Positions 11,401 through 21,712 of a stretch of DNA of 64,000 nucleotides are shown in pieces. The notes beneath the pieces are model-generated. The model was not told where the DNA came from, ran no database searches, and was given only the letters and a program-made list of their open reading frames with translations. Position 1 is the first letter of the stretch. Every line of letters starts with the position of its first letter. The stretch is taken from the NCBI GenBank assembly GCA_012845835.1, contig JABAKD010000027.1, positions 15,534,073-15,598,072 of the forward strand, written 5' to 3'. A program made the translations under genes and the position numbers. Origin of the DNA: Undaria pinnatifida. Taxonomy: Eukaryota; Sar; Phaeophyceae; Laminariales; Alariaceae.

Positions 11401-12250
11401 CGCCGATTCATGGTGGTTAATCGTTGAATCACTGTTCCGGTCCGGTACAATTTCCCCCCTCCGCTGCCCCACCATCCGCCCGATTGTTTTTAAGGGCTTA
11501 CATACGTAGAGTTTCAGACAATTTTCTGAAGTCAGGCATTTATGCGCTTGTAATCCCACCCCCGGTAGATATAACAAGTGGGTAGAAGGGTCCTGGTACA
11601 GTATTTCTCATTGGTCGAGGAATTTTCGTGGATCATTCCTTCCATAACCGGGGTTCGGGGTTGTGCAGTTTTTTTGTCGTGAAACCAACATTTTTCATAT
11701 CCACTTGTAATCCGACCTTGCTTCGACCCCCCCCCCACCCCCCCCCCCCCCCCTATCCCCCCCTATCTCCCGCCCCCTCTGCCCCCCCTCCCCCCCCCCT
11801 TCTCCGCCCTTCTCCACCCCCCCCCCCTCTCCCGCCGTCCCTCCCCCCCTCCCCCCCCCCCCCTTCCTCCTTTCCTTCTCCGATCCCCCTGCAGGATTGT
11901 GCGCCGCGCACTTAGTTCGACCCAGCATCCCCACAGACTTGCCTCTGGCTAGGAGAGGCCTCCTATTCAACCTTTGCTTTGGTGACTTCGTCGAAGCGGC
12001 TTACCCATTCATGGAGCGGTGTGGTTGGTGTAATGCAGGCGCTTACCTGGGTTCGGCGTTATCGGGGGCGGTGGTGGCTGTTGGTGGCGTCGCGTCTTCG
12101 GCGTATTTGCCGCTGCCACTGGCCTTTGCGGTGTGCGCGAGACCGTGGTGGTTGGTGGTGGGTGCGTCTGCCGCTTTTTTCTTGGCCTTCGCTTGTGGAA
12201 TTGCTAGACCAACGAAACGCGGAGCGATTATCTCGGATTTCCGTCGGTAG
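1868..12250 (+). CDS. Six-exon gene: Tudor-knot-like repeats joined to a predicted multi-pass membrane protein (5' incomplete)
   Basis: The exons are 1868-2418, 4341-4519, 5178-5352, 5692-6113, 6961-7026 and 11895-12250. Phases agree at all five junctions (2, 1, 2, 1, 1) and the sum is 1749 nt, giving 582 residues plus stop. The N-terminal third holds the end of one Tudor-knot/MIB-like barrel (VHFLGWSTRSD ... IQPPGTVTRPW) and a second one (LREGSAVEVLTLKGVWEAGVVV ... GKRWAALDGEG ... EGTHL) interrupted by a Gly-rich run. The middle has a Gly-rich conserved-looking segment (PIVGTGGSSLGSAMAKG, then GSSGGSVATT). The last third is hydrophobic with about four to six possible membrane spans. I recognise the barrel type but not the membrane family, so no function is assigned. 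The link between exon 1 and the rest rests on phase agreement alone, so two genes remain possible. Confidence 0.6.
2419..4340 (+). other. Intron 1 of the membrane-protein gene
   Basis: The donor is GTAAAG and the acceptor is cctccttcag. Inside I see C-rich stretches, TAA/TAC-type simple repeats at 3650-3720 and no convincing coding segment. Confidence 0.45.
4341..4519 (+). CDS. Exon 2 of the membrane-protein gene
   Basis: Acceptor cctccttcag, donor CCCAAG|GTAAAA. It enters in phase 2 and leaves in phase 1. It encodes a soluble segment beginning QFDGMSLLLLVKKELSRANL and ending in GDQGLVIATQ. A second usable acceptor (cttctag, ending at 4372) lies inside and would shorten the exon, but its incoming phase would not match exon 1. 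Confidence 0.6.
4655..4910 (+). repeat. Dispersed repeat, inverted partner at 42540-42805
   Basis: The stretch containing 'gtggtcacaggacaggctcc' and 'ggaataccccagggaaaaaa' reappears as its reverse complement near 42540-42805 over about 250 bp, with high but imperfect identity. It lies in intron 2 of the plus-strand gene. The partner lies in intron 2 of the SGF11-like gene. Confidence 0.75.
5178..5352 (+). CDS. Exon 3 of the membrane-protein gene
   Basis: Acceptor cctcgtcag, donor AACAG|GTAAGC. It enters in phase 1 and leaves in phase 2. It encodes TLSEVNLAAREEDAKVASAL and ends LVAISCDVCGVN, a mixed soluble segment with two closely spaced Cys. Confidence 0.65.
5692..6113 (+). CDS. Exon 4: Gly-rich conserved segment and first membrane spans
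   Basis: Acceptor gccgctgcag, donor GCGG|GTAAGT (a strong site). It enters in phase 2 and leaves in phase 1. It encodes the PIVGTGGSSLGSAMAKG segment and GSSGGSVATT, reminiscent of a nucleotide- or phosphate-binding Gly-rich turn. Hydrophobic stretches follow (GGCLTAHVGVMVAVALGEG; LWGALPVVAAAVAARQVSG). It is the most GC-rich exon of the gene. Reverse-strand open frames over it are shadows. Confidence 0.7.
6961..7026 (+). CDS. Exon 5, 66 nt, with a GC-type donor
   Basis: The acceptor follows a T/C-rich tract (tttccggcag). The exon encodes ILAGSICRDDTLAALLAGTF and ends in an in-frame Ala. The only donor that keeps phase 1 is CAG|GCATGT, a GC-AG intron end. The next exon starts in phase 1 and continues the hydrophobic segment. 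Reading on without splicing also stays open briefly, so the exact end is a model. Confidence 0.55.
9738..9860 (+). repeat. 60-bp tandem duplication carrying a 3' splice-site-like sequence
   Basis: Two adjacent units of 60 bp differ at only a few positions. Each ends in 'ttctccctccctacagcag', a textbook pyrimidine tract plus CAGCAG. It lies inside intron 5. The open frames on both strands here simply reflect the duplication. Confidence 0.85.
10490..10910 (+). repeat. Degenerate tandem repeat, unit roughly 75-90 bp, about five copies
   Basis: The unit contains 'catcgacg', 'ccttgcccgcac', 'ttttggggtttcc' and 'gagcaggc' in fixed order and recurs from about 10,495 to 10,905 with substitutions and small indels. 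No coding signal fits. Confidence 0.75.
11727..11880 (+). repeat. Pyrimidine (mostly C) tract before the terminal exon
   Basis: About 150 bp consist almost only of C with scattered T, followed by tgcag at the acceptor. It probably serves as an oversized polypyrimidine tract. Pro-rich frames read through it are artefacts. Confidence 0.8.
11895..12250 (+). CDS. Terminal exon 6: hydrophobic C-terminus
   Basis: The acceptor is cccctgcag and the exon enters in phase 1. It encodes LCAAHLVRPSIPTDLPLARR, then FGDFVEAAYPFMERCG, and two strongly hydrophobic stretches (SGAVVAVGGVASSAYLPLPL; WWLVVGASAAFFLAFACG). It ends in a short basic tail and TAG at 12248. The amphipathic-to-hydrophobic pattern fits membrane helices. 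Confidence 0.7.
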
Positions 12251-12989
12251 CAGGAGTAAAAATCGGATTTGAAAGACCGACGAAACGCGGTGTGATGATA
12301 GAGGATTTCCGTCGGTAGTTCGAGAGTAGCAGAAAATGACTTTGCTCTCTGCTGTACGTACGAAGGTATGGTTGGTGCTGGCATTTTTATTCCGCGTTTG
12401 CCGTCGCAATTGTCCCGATTTATTATTTTTAGTAATGCTCGTTCGAGGAGAAACGGAAAAATGTTTTGAAACAGAATTTTCCAAGAACGGCCAAAATTGC
12501 GCCGCACATTAATAAGCGGGGTTTGTGGTCTCGGTTTGGGAGTTGTCAGCGGCGGTAGTTTTGTCCCGGCTGCTGAGGTGTAGTTTGACCCGGGTCTCCG
12601 TCAACAGGAGTGGCAACGGTTCTACTTTCTGCCGTACGTACGTATGATAATGTTAATTTGGTTGGTGTTGTTGATGTGCAATCAGTTTTGTTTGGAGTGA
12701 GCACGAAGTCATCATCGTGTACGCCAGGCAGCGCCCGCGATCAACATCTGGTATCGCACGCAGCTTGCAAAGACGAGTTTCGACGAAATTCTAGGCGCCA
12801 CAGCTGACGTGTTGCCACAATGAGTCTACTTGGACGGACGATACAGCAGTGGTCCCTCTCTGGTGCCGGTATGTGCACTATAAAGGGAAATGCAGGCACT
12901 ATAGCGACAACCGGCACTACTCCGCATGCTGTTACCATTAGTACTGGTTGTTCCCATCCCATCAGCGCCAAGCGATTTCACAGGCACTT

Positions 12990-13725
12990 CACAGGGTGGT
13001 TCACGTACAAAAGCCCAAATTTATTCCCCGGCGAATGTCCACGCCGTTTTCTCCATTCAGACCATGAAGTTTTGCACACGTCTTCTATGTTCCATTGCGA
13101 ATACCTCACCTGTCGTTTTCTTCTCTTTTTTGGTGTGAATTTTCGTCATTTAAGAATCTTTGGAAAATGTGGCCCACCCTATGCAAAAAAAAATCGGCGA
13201 AAAAAGAAAACGGAGGTCAGGTCTCGGGATGGTCATGTAGAACGCGTGTGCAAAAGTTCGGGGTCTATCAAAAACGACGTGGACATTTGGATTTTTGTGC
13301 GTAAGCATGAGTTAAGGTACGTTATTTCCTTCAAATTACTTGGTTCTAGTGTAGGATCCAGTTTTTTCGCCAGATTCTGCCTACTATTGAACACGGGCGG
13401 GTCAGACCTTCGATTGTTTGCGCGAAAAAAACTACAGACATGCCTTGCAGTGCCTCCAACCGGTTCGTGCAAAATGCGGCGCATTGTTTTTTCTCGCCTC
13501 CGCTTGGAAAATGCCTGAATTTTATTGAAGAATATGAAGGCCTGTCATTGGTCGATACGGGTTTTGCTCCTAGAGACAGCCCGAGGCCGTTAAAAAAAAA
13601 GTGGCCATGTCACCCTCTTACCCTCTTCTACTGGCCATGGGGGTCAGTATGATACTAAATATTCACTGTTCACCCTTCGCCTGGATATTGCGAGCGGCAT
13701 TAGCCGGGAAGAGAATTTTGAGTTT
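12990..13725 (+). repeat. Dispersed repeat D, copy 1
   Basis: It aligns along its whole length with 35246-36125 in the same orientation, sharing blocks such as 'ttccccggcgaat', 'gacatttgga', 'gaaggcctgtcattggtcga' and 'gcccgaggccgttaaaaa'. The short open frames inside are not conserved between the copies, so it does not look protein-coding now. Confidence 0.8.
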
Positions 13726-14574
13726 TTCACGTGAGCCAGCCTGTAACGGGTGACCGGCACTACTCAACCGGTACTATATAGGGACCACTTTGGTTAGGTT
13801 CGCCATTCTAGGAGCTCCAGGTAACACCGGGGAATGGAGACAGGACGGCAGCCTTGTTTGGGGAGCGGGGATGTTTTTTTTTTCAGCCCCACTTTCGCAG
13901 GTTTATGTTTTCTATGGACCAAGGCTGGGGTGAGGGGGTGAGAGGAAGGTCTCTTTTTTCTGTCTCGGAGCGACTCGCGCGAGTGGTCTATATCCTCAGT
14001 AATGAAATGAGGCGTTATGTATCCCCCCCTCTACCGCATTCTTGGTGTTATGATACGACACCGGGGGGGGACTCTTTGAAGTATGCGTGGCGAGCGCCAG
14101 GATTAGCCTTATCGCCGATCACTCGTCACATATTTGGAAGTGTCGCGATCATTTGGTCATGTTTTGGTTTATTTTGCGCCCTGGGCACAGTGCCAATAAG
14201 AAACGGGGATACTGGCCCAAGGGCTATAGATTTTTTGTTTGAGAAAGGGTGTGTCTCACGCTGATTGTCGTGTAACCGCTCCAACGTTTATTATTTCCCT
14301 CGAAAATCTCAGGCTGGGCTTCTTGTGGGCTCGCTCGTTCATATGAGAGGGCGGGCAGTGGATTGTATTATCGTTGGTATCATACGTCGTACTAGTATCA
14401 TAAGGTGTTGGATGTGTTCCGACTGCCCGAGTTGCCCCGTATACATCGCATATTGCAGGTATTTTGGTTAAATTTACGCCCTTTTTTGCAGTGGCCCTCC
14501 AGGAGGCCACCAGGATATTTACTGCCGCAGGCTAGATTTGATACTTTGATGAAGGATGTGTTTCAGACTGTACA

Positions 14575-14920
14575 ACAGCCCCCCGCCGAAACCAGCGATT
14601 TTCTTTGACCGTTTTAGCACCGCAGTCCCGACATGGGGACAAAACACTTGGAGTTATACTATGATAGAATAATGTTAGGAGTTGGAAATGGGTTAACTAA
14701 CGTTTGATGGCTGCTCAACACGAGGAAGGGTGCTATGAAGAAATGTCTTCACACAAAGTATACGCATGTTGGTCTTTGCAAAGAACTACCGAACGATGGC
14801 GTCGGGGTGGCCAGGGGCACCGTATTTCAGGAGATACAGCCAAGAGCTGGTTTCGAAACCAGCGGTTTCGTGAAAGTATAGTTGGGGGGGCTACCATAGA
14901 ACCACTCTCCGCCACTAACA
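14575..14920 (+). repeat. Dispersed repeat, direct partner at 17138-17385
   Basis: Shared blocks include 'cacgaggaagggtgctatga', 'aggggcaccgtatttc' and 'ggagatacagcc'. Identity by eye is about three quarters, which suggests an old family. Confidence 0.7.
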
Positions 14921-15654
14921 TTAGTATAACCGCCCCCGACTTTCTTGTTTCCCCCGAAGTGTCAGGCTGGGTCTTATCAAAGTGTCGGCATTATGTAGGG
15001 ATTGCTGGCATACTACCAGAGTAGGGGAGGGGTGGAATCATCGAATCAAGGGGAAGGTTCTGTGCGAATAGGTTCACATATCGTGTTGGTGGCCCTTTTA
15101 CTGCTGCCAGTAAGGTGAAGCGGCGTTTCATGCTGCTCTTGAACGCTCGACATCCTCGGTTCGTATTAACCGGGGAGTTGAGGTACGCCTACCCGTTAGC
15201 GAAGTGCCGAAGCGGTGTTTCACGCTGCCGCCTTTTGTCCCAGGGGTATCCTCTGCTCGTGATGTCGGGGGGGTTGGGTTATACCCCAAACTTCCAAGTG
15301 GCCGAGTTGTTGTTGAGCAGTTTTGTTTCGCGCTACCGTTTAGCAAAGGGCATTTTCTAGTATATTACGGGGAGTGAGTCGCCCAAACCTTTAGGGAAAT
15401 GACGAAGAAATGTTTGAAGCTACCTTTGTGCCATGGGTATTATCTTCCTGACCTCGGGGGAGTTGAGGTACCCCGTTGACTTTAACGAACTGGCGACGCA
15501 TTGAGCGAGGAGCGCTTGTTTCACGCTGCCGTTCGTTGTGTCATCGAAATCGCTGCCACGAATATTTCGATCGACGCAGATGTCACCATTGCGGCGGTTA
15601 CGTTTTTTCGAGCGACGTCTGACAACCAAACATGCTAGTATACTGCGGTTTTGA

Positions 15655-16200
15655 CCGCTTGACCGACCGTCGCTTGACTGATCGCCCCCTACACTAAACT
15701 AGTGTTTCAAGGTCGAAATAGGCCTTGACGCGTCCACAAAGACAGCTCTGCTGGCTTAATATGCTGTTCATAAGAGACCACAGTTTGACGCCCTTAACTG
15801 ACCGCCCCCGAGTTTAACAGTAGCAAATTACCGTCGAAGTAGGCCTTGACGTGCCCACAAAGAAACTCTGCTGACTAAGGACGCTGTTTTTGTTCAACTC
15901 GTCCGCTGGGAGTTCGATAAATTTTGGGTCGATACTCATCTTTGCAAGCTGCGTAATACACCGGCCGCTCGCTTGTGCTATTTATACGAGACCGCGGCTT
16001 CACCCTTGACTCCTTGAACGACCGACCCTGAGTCTAAACGCGGCATATTAAGGTCGAAGAGGCCTTCACTCGGCCAGTAGACCGGTCTCCTGTCGTGACG
16101 GAACGCCCTCGTACACTAGAAGCAGCATATCGAGGAATGACCTTAACGTGCCCAAAACGTCTGGTCTCCTATTAGCAGCATGTTTTCTGACTAACCACGA
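15655..16200 (+). repeat. Degenerate tandem repeat of about 110 bp
   Basis: Units share 'ggtcgaaataggccttgac', 'cccacaaag', 'ctctgctg' and 'actgaccgccccc'. About four units are visible, each heavily mutated. One end carries the 60-bp conserved module (15905-15965). Confidence 0.6.
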
Positions 16201-17137
16201 AGCCATCGAAGAAGGCGGGGAATTTTCTCGTCGCGCCGACGTGGTCGCGTCTGGTCTATCGACTAGGGATGTACCACGCCTTGTCTAGCGATCTAGCGAT
16301 GGACCGCGCGTAGTTTATCGATAGAGCGATGGTCCGCGGCTTCTGTAGCGATCTGGCGACAGACCACACGTTGTGGAACGGTCTAGCCGGTACGTTTGGT
16401 GTCCAGCTCTTCCATCTCCCTTAGCAAGGCAAGCCCCGCTTGGTACTTCAGCGCCGCTTCCGCCTCCGCCTTCAACTGGAGATTTTTCCCGGCCCTGGAG
16501 AAAAAAAATGGGGAGCACTTGACGGTAGCCGAAATCGTACAACCTCTATCGGAGCATACGCTGTAGTCGCATTTCGCGCGGGATACTGTTTGCAGTATGT
16601 AGTAAATAGTACACTACCGCTGTAGATGTCAGATCGAGTGGAAAGCGCAGCAACACCAATAAACTATACCACCGCCTGATACACATGGCATTTCACATGC
16701 ATTCCGTTGAGTTGACAAAACCCCAATAGCAGTGATACTAGGATACCATTTGCAGCGACACGTTTTCCTTGTGTTTCAGCAAAAAAAAGAAGCACCGGCT
16801 ACTCTGTACTGCAGTCTACACTGAACGAAGGGTTACAACCAAATAATGTCAGGATACGGCACTGTCAGCCCGTGACCGACGGCAATTTTCATAATTTGCC
16901 TGGACTGACGCCAAACTACTAGGTTTTAGTGTGGAAAGATCGCTTTGACACCCTTGACCGTTGAACATTTTCCCCTAGACTGACCGTCTCCTGACCGTAT
17001 CATGACGTGCTGCGGTAGAGGTGACAGCACAATTGTTACCAGGTATTTGTTATTTGCTTTTTGAGGCTCCTAACATCATAATAAGGAGATTGATACCTCA
17101 CCCCAAGAACTGATTCGGTTCTGATTCTACGATAACC

Positions 17138-17385
17138 CCCCCCGAAACCGGCGATTTCTTTCACGAAGATTTCATGGCGACTCGGCACGAGGAAGGGTGC
17201 TACGACAAAGCGATCTTCATATATGTTGTTGTTTGCAAAGCTTTAAGGACTATGTATCGAAAGACGACGTCGGTGTGGCAAGGGGCACCGTATTTCGTGA
17301 GATACGGCCGAGAGATGGTTTTAAAACCGGCGATTTCGTTAAAGAAAAATTGCGGGGGCTAACGTAGAACAACTCTCGGAAAAAA
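17138..17385 (+). repeat. Dispersed repeat, second copy of 14575-14920
   Basis: It has the same orientation and block order as the upstream copy and is shorter. It lies just beyond the 3' end of AK7. Confidence 0.7.
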
Positions 17386-17578
17386 ACAAAAAGTGCTTCC
17401 CGATAACAAAATCCCTCGCGTGGCCTAGGTACTCAACAAAATGGCTGCTGCACAAGAAAAAAATCTGAAGATTTTGGGGTAAGAAGCCCCATCATGATTC
17501 AGAAAAAGCTTCAGCCAACCAGTGGTATACCTTAATGCCTATATCGTAGTACCCACATTTTTGGGGACAAAATGTATG

Positions 17579-18003
17579 TTACTTGGTATTAGTATGGAAT
17601 CGTTTTAGCGTTGCCAAAAGGGTCAAGACACCGTACATCGACCAGAAACGAAAACCTAGAAACGAAACCATTTCAAGGGCAAAACTCTTCTCACACCTGA
17701 TGAGGTACGCCGCCAAAAATTCGAGCGGGTCTCCCGGCCGAGCTTCAGCGGCCGCCACAAGCCCCGCCGCGACTTGCGGCACCACTCCACTCGTCAAAAA
17801 CTTCCGGTGACGCCGGGTGCGCGTCTCCACTTCCTTGGCGTCTTTTGCTGTCAGCTTCGCGAGAACTTCTGTCAAGCTAAGACCTCCGTCAGGGGGATGA
17901 TGCGCCGTGGTTGTTGGCGTCATCGGCGGCTTGCGGTCAGCTCTGCCGCCGATCTCGTCTACTGTGGATACTGTCCCCGCGCTTGCCTCCCCATCCGTGG
18001 CAG
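17579..18003 (-). CDS. AK7: AK7 exon 7: Dpy-30 motif and C-terminus
   Basis: The acceptor attcacag follows a C-rich tract (about 18030-18050 on the plus strand) and phase 1 matches exon 6. After an acidic/Thr-rich linker it encodes HRKFLTSGVVPQVAAGLVAA and RPGDPLEFLAAYLIR, a clear Dpy-30 dimerisation/docking motif. Reading on gives 38 more residues to TAA at 17579. A donor-like CATCAG|GTGTGAG sits right after LIR (17697/17696), so the true last residues may lie in another small exon that I did not find. Confidence 0.8.
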
Positions 18004-21000
18004 CTGTGAATAGATTATGCGCAGCCGGGGGTTGGGGGGGGGGGGGGGTCATGGGGGAGGTTAAGGTTTGAAGGGATGAAGCAGGGCAGTACGCGAATTC
18101 CACTACTGACGTGTGCAACGATAGAACCAGCACTTTTTCGGTCAAATGTTTTCAGAATGACGGGGCATCCTTAACCTGGGCTAAATCGTCGGAATTTCGT
18201 TCATTTTTTTCAAGTAAACTTGTTCAATACCTCTAGGCGACGAGAAGGATTGCTCATGGGGCGGCACTTTTTTTTTTTTTCCTCAAATAATATTTTAAGC
18301 GGTCAAGAGCCTCAGAAAGAAGAAAGTGCGCCTCTCGTATTCGTAGCACGGGTCTGTCGCAGTACTGCGAAATTTACCCTACTCTAATTCCAAGTAGTCT
18401 GTCCGCGCTTTCGCCGTATCCCGTCGATGCTGTTCATGCACCTGCTTCCCCGTTCGCGGCGGCTGAGGAAAAAAACGTGCAGAACACGTTAGAAATTGTA
18501 ACACTTTGGGTATTAATACTCCATCTGGTATGTCGTGTGGCTTGAAAACACGGTGCCATCTACGTACTGGAGGATTGAGAGGGAATATTGAATCACCAGG
18601 AAGACTCGCGGGGGTACAGGTTTTTGCAGCAGCATCACAGGTGTATATTTTGAGGTATGCCCGTTTTTGGCTGTTGCCCTCGATTGACTTCCACATTCGA
18701 GGGAGACGATGTAAGTGGTACCTGTGTCGTCGTCGTTCGTGCCTTTTCCGCTTAGCCCCCCCGGCCCAACCTCCAGATGCGAGCCCTCCTCCTGCTCCTC
18801 GTCTCCACCGGAAAGCATCCAAACAAACGCCGGAACCTGTCCTCCAGTAAGCTGCATGCAGACCGCGTCAACGAGTCCCGATGCACCACCTCCTTCCCCA
18901 TTATCCACCACTACGGCTGTCTTGGCCATGTATCGGTCCCTCAGCACCCCCGCCGTCGCCGGGATCCAGCTCTCCTGCGGAGCGCTCGTGTTCTCCCTGC
19001 CATCAAAGCCATCGCTCAATGATTCTCCTTTCTTTTTCCCTTTCCCAGGTGCGGCGATGGCCACGGTTGAATCAGCCCCCCCGCGGGGTCCAGTTTCTTT
19101 CTTCTCCTCGACGAAGTAACGCTCGATTTCACTCCTCAGCTTTTGCAAGGTTTCGCTTTCGCCTCCTCCTCCTCCCCCTCCTCCTGCTCCTCCTGATCCT
19201 GAATCTATTTTTCCTCGACCTCCGTTTCCTCCTCCTCCTCCTCCTCCTCCTCCTCCCCTTGCTCCTCCTCCTCCCTTTCCTCCTCCTGCTCCTGCTTCTC
19301 CTTTCCTCCCCCCCCCTCCTCCTTTTCCTCCTCCTTTTCCTCCTCCTTTTCCTCCTTCCCCTCCTCCTCCTGCTGCTCCTCCTGATGCTCCTCCTACTGC
19401 TCCCCCCCCCCCCCCCCCCCCCGCCTACTTCTCCTCCCTCCCCATCCTCTCCTCTTTGTGCCAATATGTATTCGACGGTAGCGTCCAAATACACCACATG
19501 GGTCGGCATCATTTCCTCCGCTTCGGGTAGGGGACGATTGTTGGCGGCCGGTGTGCTCTGCGCGTCATCGCCCCCTTCCCCCCCTAGTTTGGCGTCGCTT
19601 GACTTTGCGTCGATCCCGGAAAATTCTGACAGCAGTGGTTCCGACGTCACCAATGGGTTTCCAAATATGTCCGAGGCGGCGTCTGCGCGGGAGGGGATAT
19701 TGCACAAAATGTACCCACTGCGAAAACACGTGCGTAGGTTGTAGGCCTGTGAGTTATCCGACTCTACCAATAGTATGCCATTACACACAATATATATATA
19801 CCAGGTCGTACTTAGGACCCACGGTAAACCCAAAAACCTATACGTTGTATGTTCTCCTGTTTTTCTTCACCATTTTTGGTTCTGATTACTAGGTTCCTCC
19901 GTAATCATAAGTCGCCGATTAGAGAAGGTTCCGTACAGTCAACTGCGTGCGGTAATTCGCAGAGAACTTACGCGTTTGTTTACCCATCTGATTTGCACGC
20001 GTTTGCGGCTCGATTTTGTGGTGTTTATTCCAAAAATATTGTGTCGGTTAATTGACTTTTTAATTCGCCACCCCAGTAATATGTACCATAGCCGTGATGT
20101 CTACTAGTAGTCAACTGACAGCGCTATCGGCAAGACCCTGGCAGCACCCTGCCAATACCTCGCCACCACCCCACCAATATCCAAGTGTTGACGGCGTCAC
20201 CTCTCTTTCGGTTGCTGAATTGAAAATATAATTTCGCGCGTTCGCCGTATCGTGTGAACCGACAGCATACAGAGCTATCTGGCACCGCATTGTACGACCC
20301 TTCAAAACTGCGCCCGCCGGCGTTCAGAAGGTAAAGTACTTGGAGGGGGAATAATGTGTGTTTTCTTGTAGGAAGTGTTTAGCGTTGGCGAAACGACTAA
20401 ATCTCATGTCACCATGATATTCAATCAGTTCGTTTCGTTTAGTCTGGGCGAGTATTCTACCGCGGTACATAGAGAGGTGTTTTGGTTTCACGGGCTTGCC
20501 TGAGCCCCACGATCTTCAACAACGTTGCGCACCTCGTACAGATCATGTAGATCATATAGATCATGTAGATCATATAGGTCATATAGATCATATAGATCAC
20601 ATAGGTAATATATATAATATAGATCATATAGATCATACAAATATTGTAGATCGTATATATCATATAGATCCTGAACCTGTCGATCGATGTGATATGTTGT
20701 GCAGGATCTGTATCTATGTAGGGTACAGATCCAACCCTGGAAACGTTTGCTAGACCATACAGATTGTACGGCTCCCACCCGGCAACATGAGCTAGACCAT
20801 ACAGATCTTCCCTGAATGATCTATACATCATCAAGTGGAGATAGAAATCATGTAGATCATCTGTCCGATGTGTGCAATATTGATATCCATTCCGTCTGAA
20901 CAAGAACCAAGAGAACAACAAAAATGGACTGGGGCCACGGCGTGTGTGTGGGGGGGGGTAGTTTTTTTTTAGATCCGTCTAGAGTAGAGCGCCCCGGAAA

Positions 21001-21508
21001 AATATGGACTACCCTATTTTATGCTTTCGGATGTCGCGATAGGCACTACCTTGGGGTATTCCTGTAGCTTGAGCTGCGCCAACAACACAAGAAAAAAAAA
21101 AAGTTTGGAGAGAGATGATGAGTCACTCGCACGAGTGCTCTAAGTACGGTGGTAGCAAAAAATGGGGTTAGCCTCGGTACCGTAGCACCAGTCGACGGAA
21201 AACTCTTACGGTGCACGAAGGTTAGCTCTGTAAAAGAATTGGTTTTCGTGGACTCGCCTGCGACCCCACTGCCCTCTCGTGTCTCCCAGAAGGAGGCGGG
21301 TCGCCCTGGCGACGATAGACGGCGAAAGAACGCGGGCTAACCCTTCCGCGTCGAGGCTGGTGTACTCGGATATCGGCTTGTCCGCTGCCTCGAAGGCCGC
21401 TTGGACGTCGTGCAGGAGGCGTTCAGGAGGCGAAAGCGCATCCAACGCTGCCTGAGATTCTGCCGACAGTTCTCCCTTTCCAGCACCTGAAGTAAAACAC
21501 GCAGGATA

Positions 21509-21578
<70 letters not shown>

Positions 21579-21580
21579 GC

Positions 21581-21626
<46 letters not shown>

Positions 21627-21628
21627 GC

Positions 21629-21674
<46 letters not shown>

Positions 21675-21677
21675 ATT

Positions 21678-21712
<35 letters not shown>

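Larger units (their letters stand above)
7027..11894 (+). other. Intron 5 of the membrane-protein gene (4.9 kb)
   Basis: The proposed intron is GC-AG. It holds a 60-bp tandem duplication (9740-9860), the degenerate tandem array at 10490-10910, copies of the GGCACTATAGGGGGA motif (9080-9130) and, just before the acceptor, a 150-bp almost pure pyrimidine block. I found no further exon that keeps phase. Confidence 0.45.
12251..17578. other. Convergent intergenic region filled with old repeats
   Basis: It lies between the 3' end of the plus-strand gene and the 3' end of AK7. It contains repeat D (12990-13725), a dispersed repeat at 14575-14920 with a partner at 17138-17385, internal repeats at 15060-15660, a degenerate tandem series of about 110 bp at 15655-16200, and short TCTAGCGAT-type repeats at 16260-16390. 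No exon was supported. Confidence 0.55.

Noticed and set aside
11695-11970. Gly/Arg-rich minus-strand frame
   Set aside because: Product of the C/T tract before the terminal exon of the plus-strand gene.
12820-13518. 232-aa plus-strand frame in repeat D
   Set aside because: Frame not kept in the second copy (35246-36125), and composition is not protein-like.
20457-20921. 154-aa Tyr/Met/Ile-rich frame
   Set aside because: Pure translation of the ATAGATCAT minisatellite.
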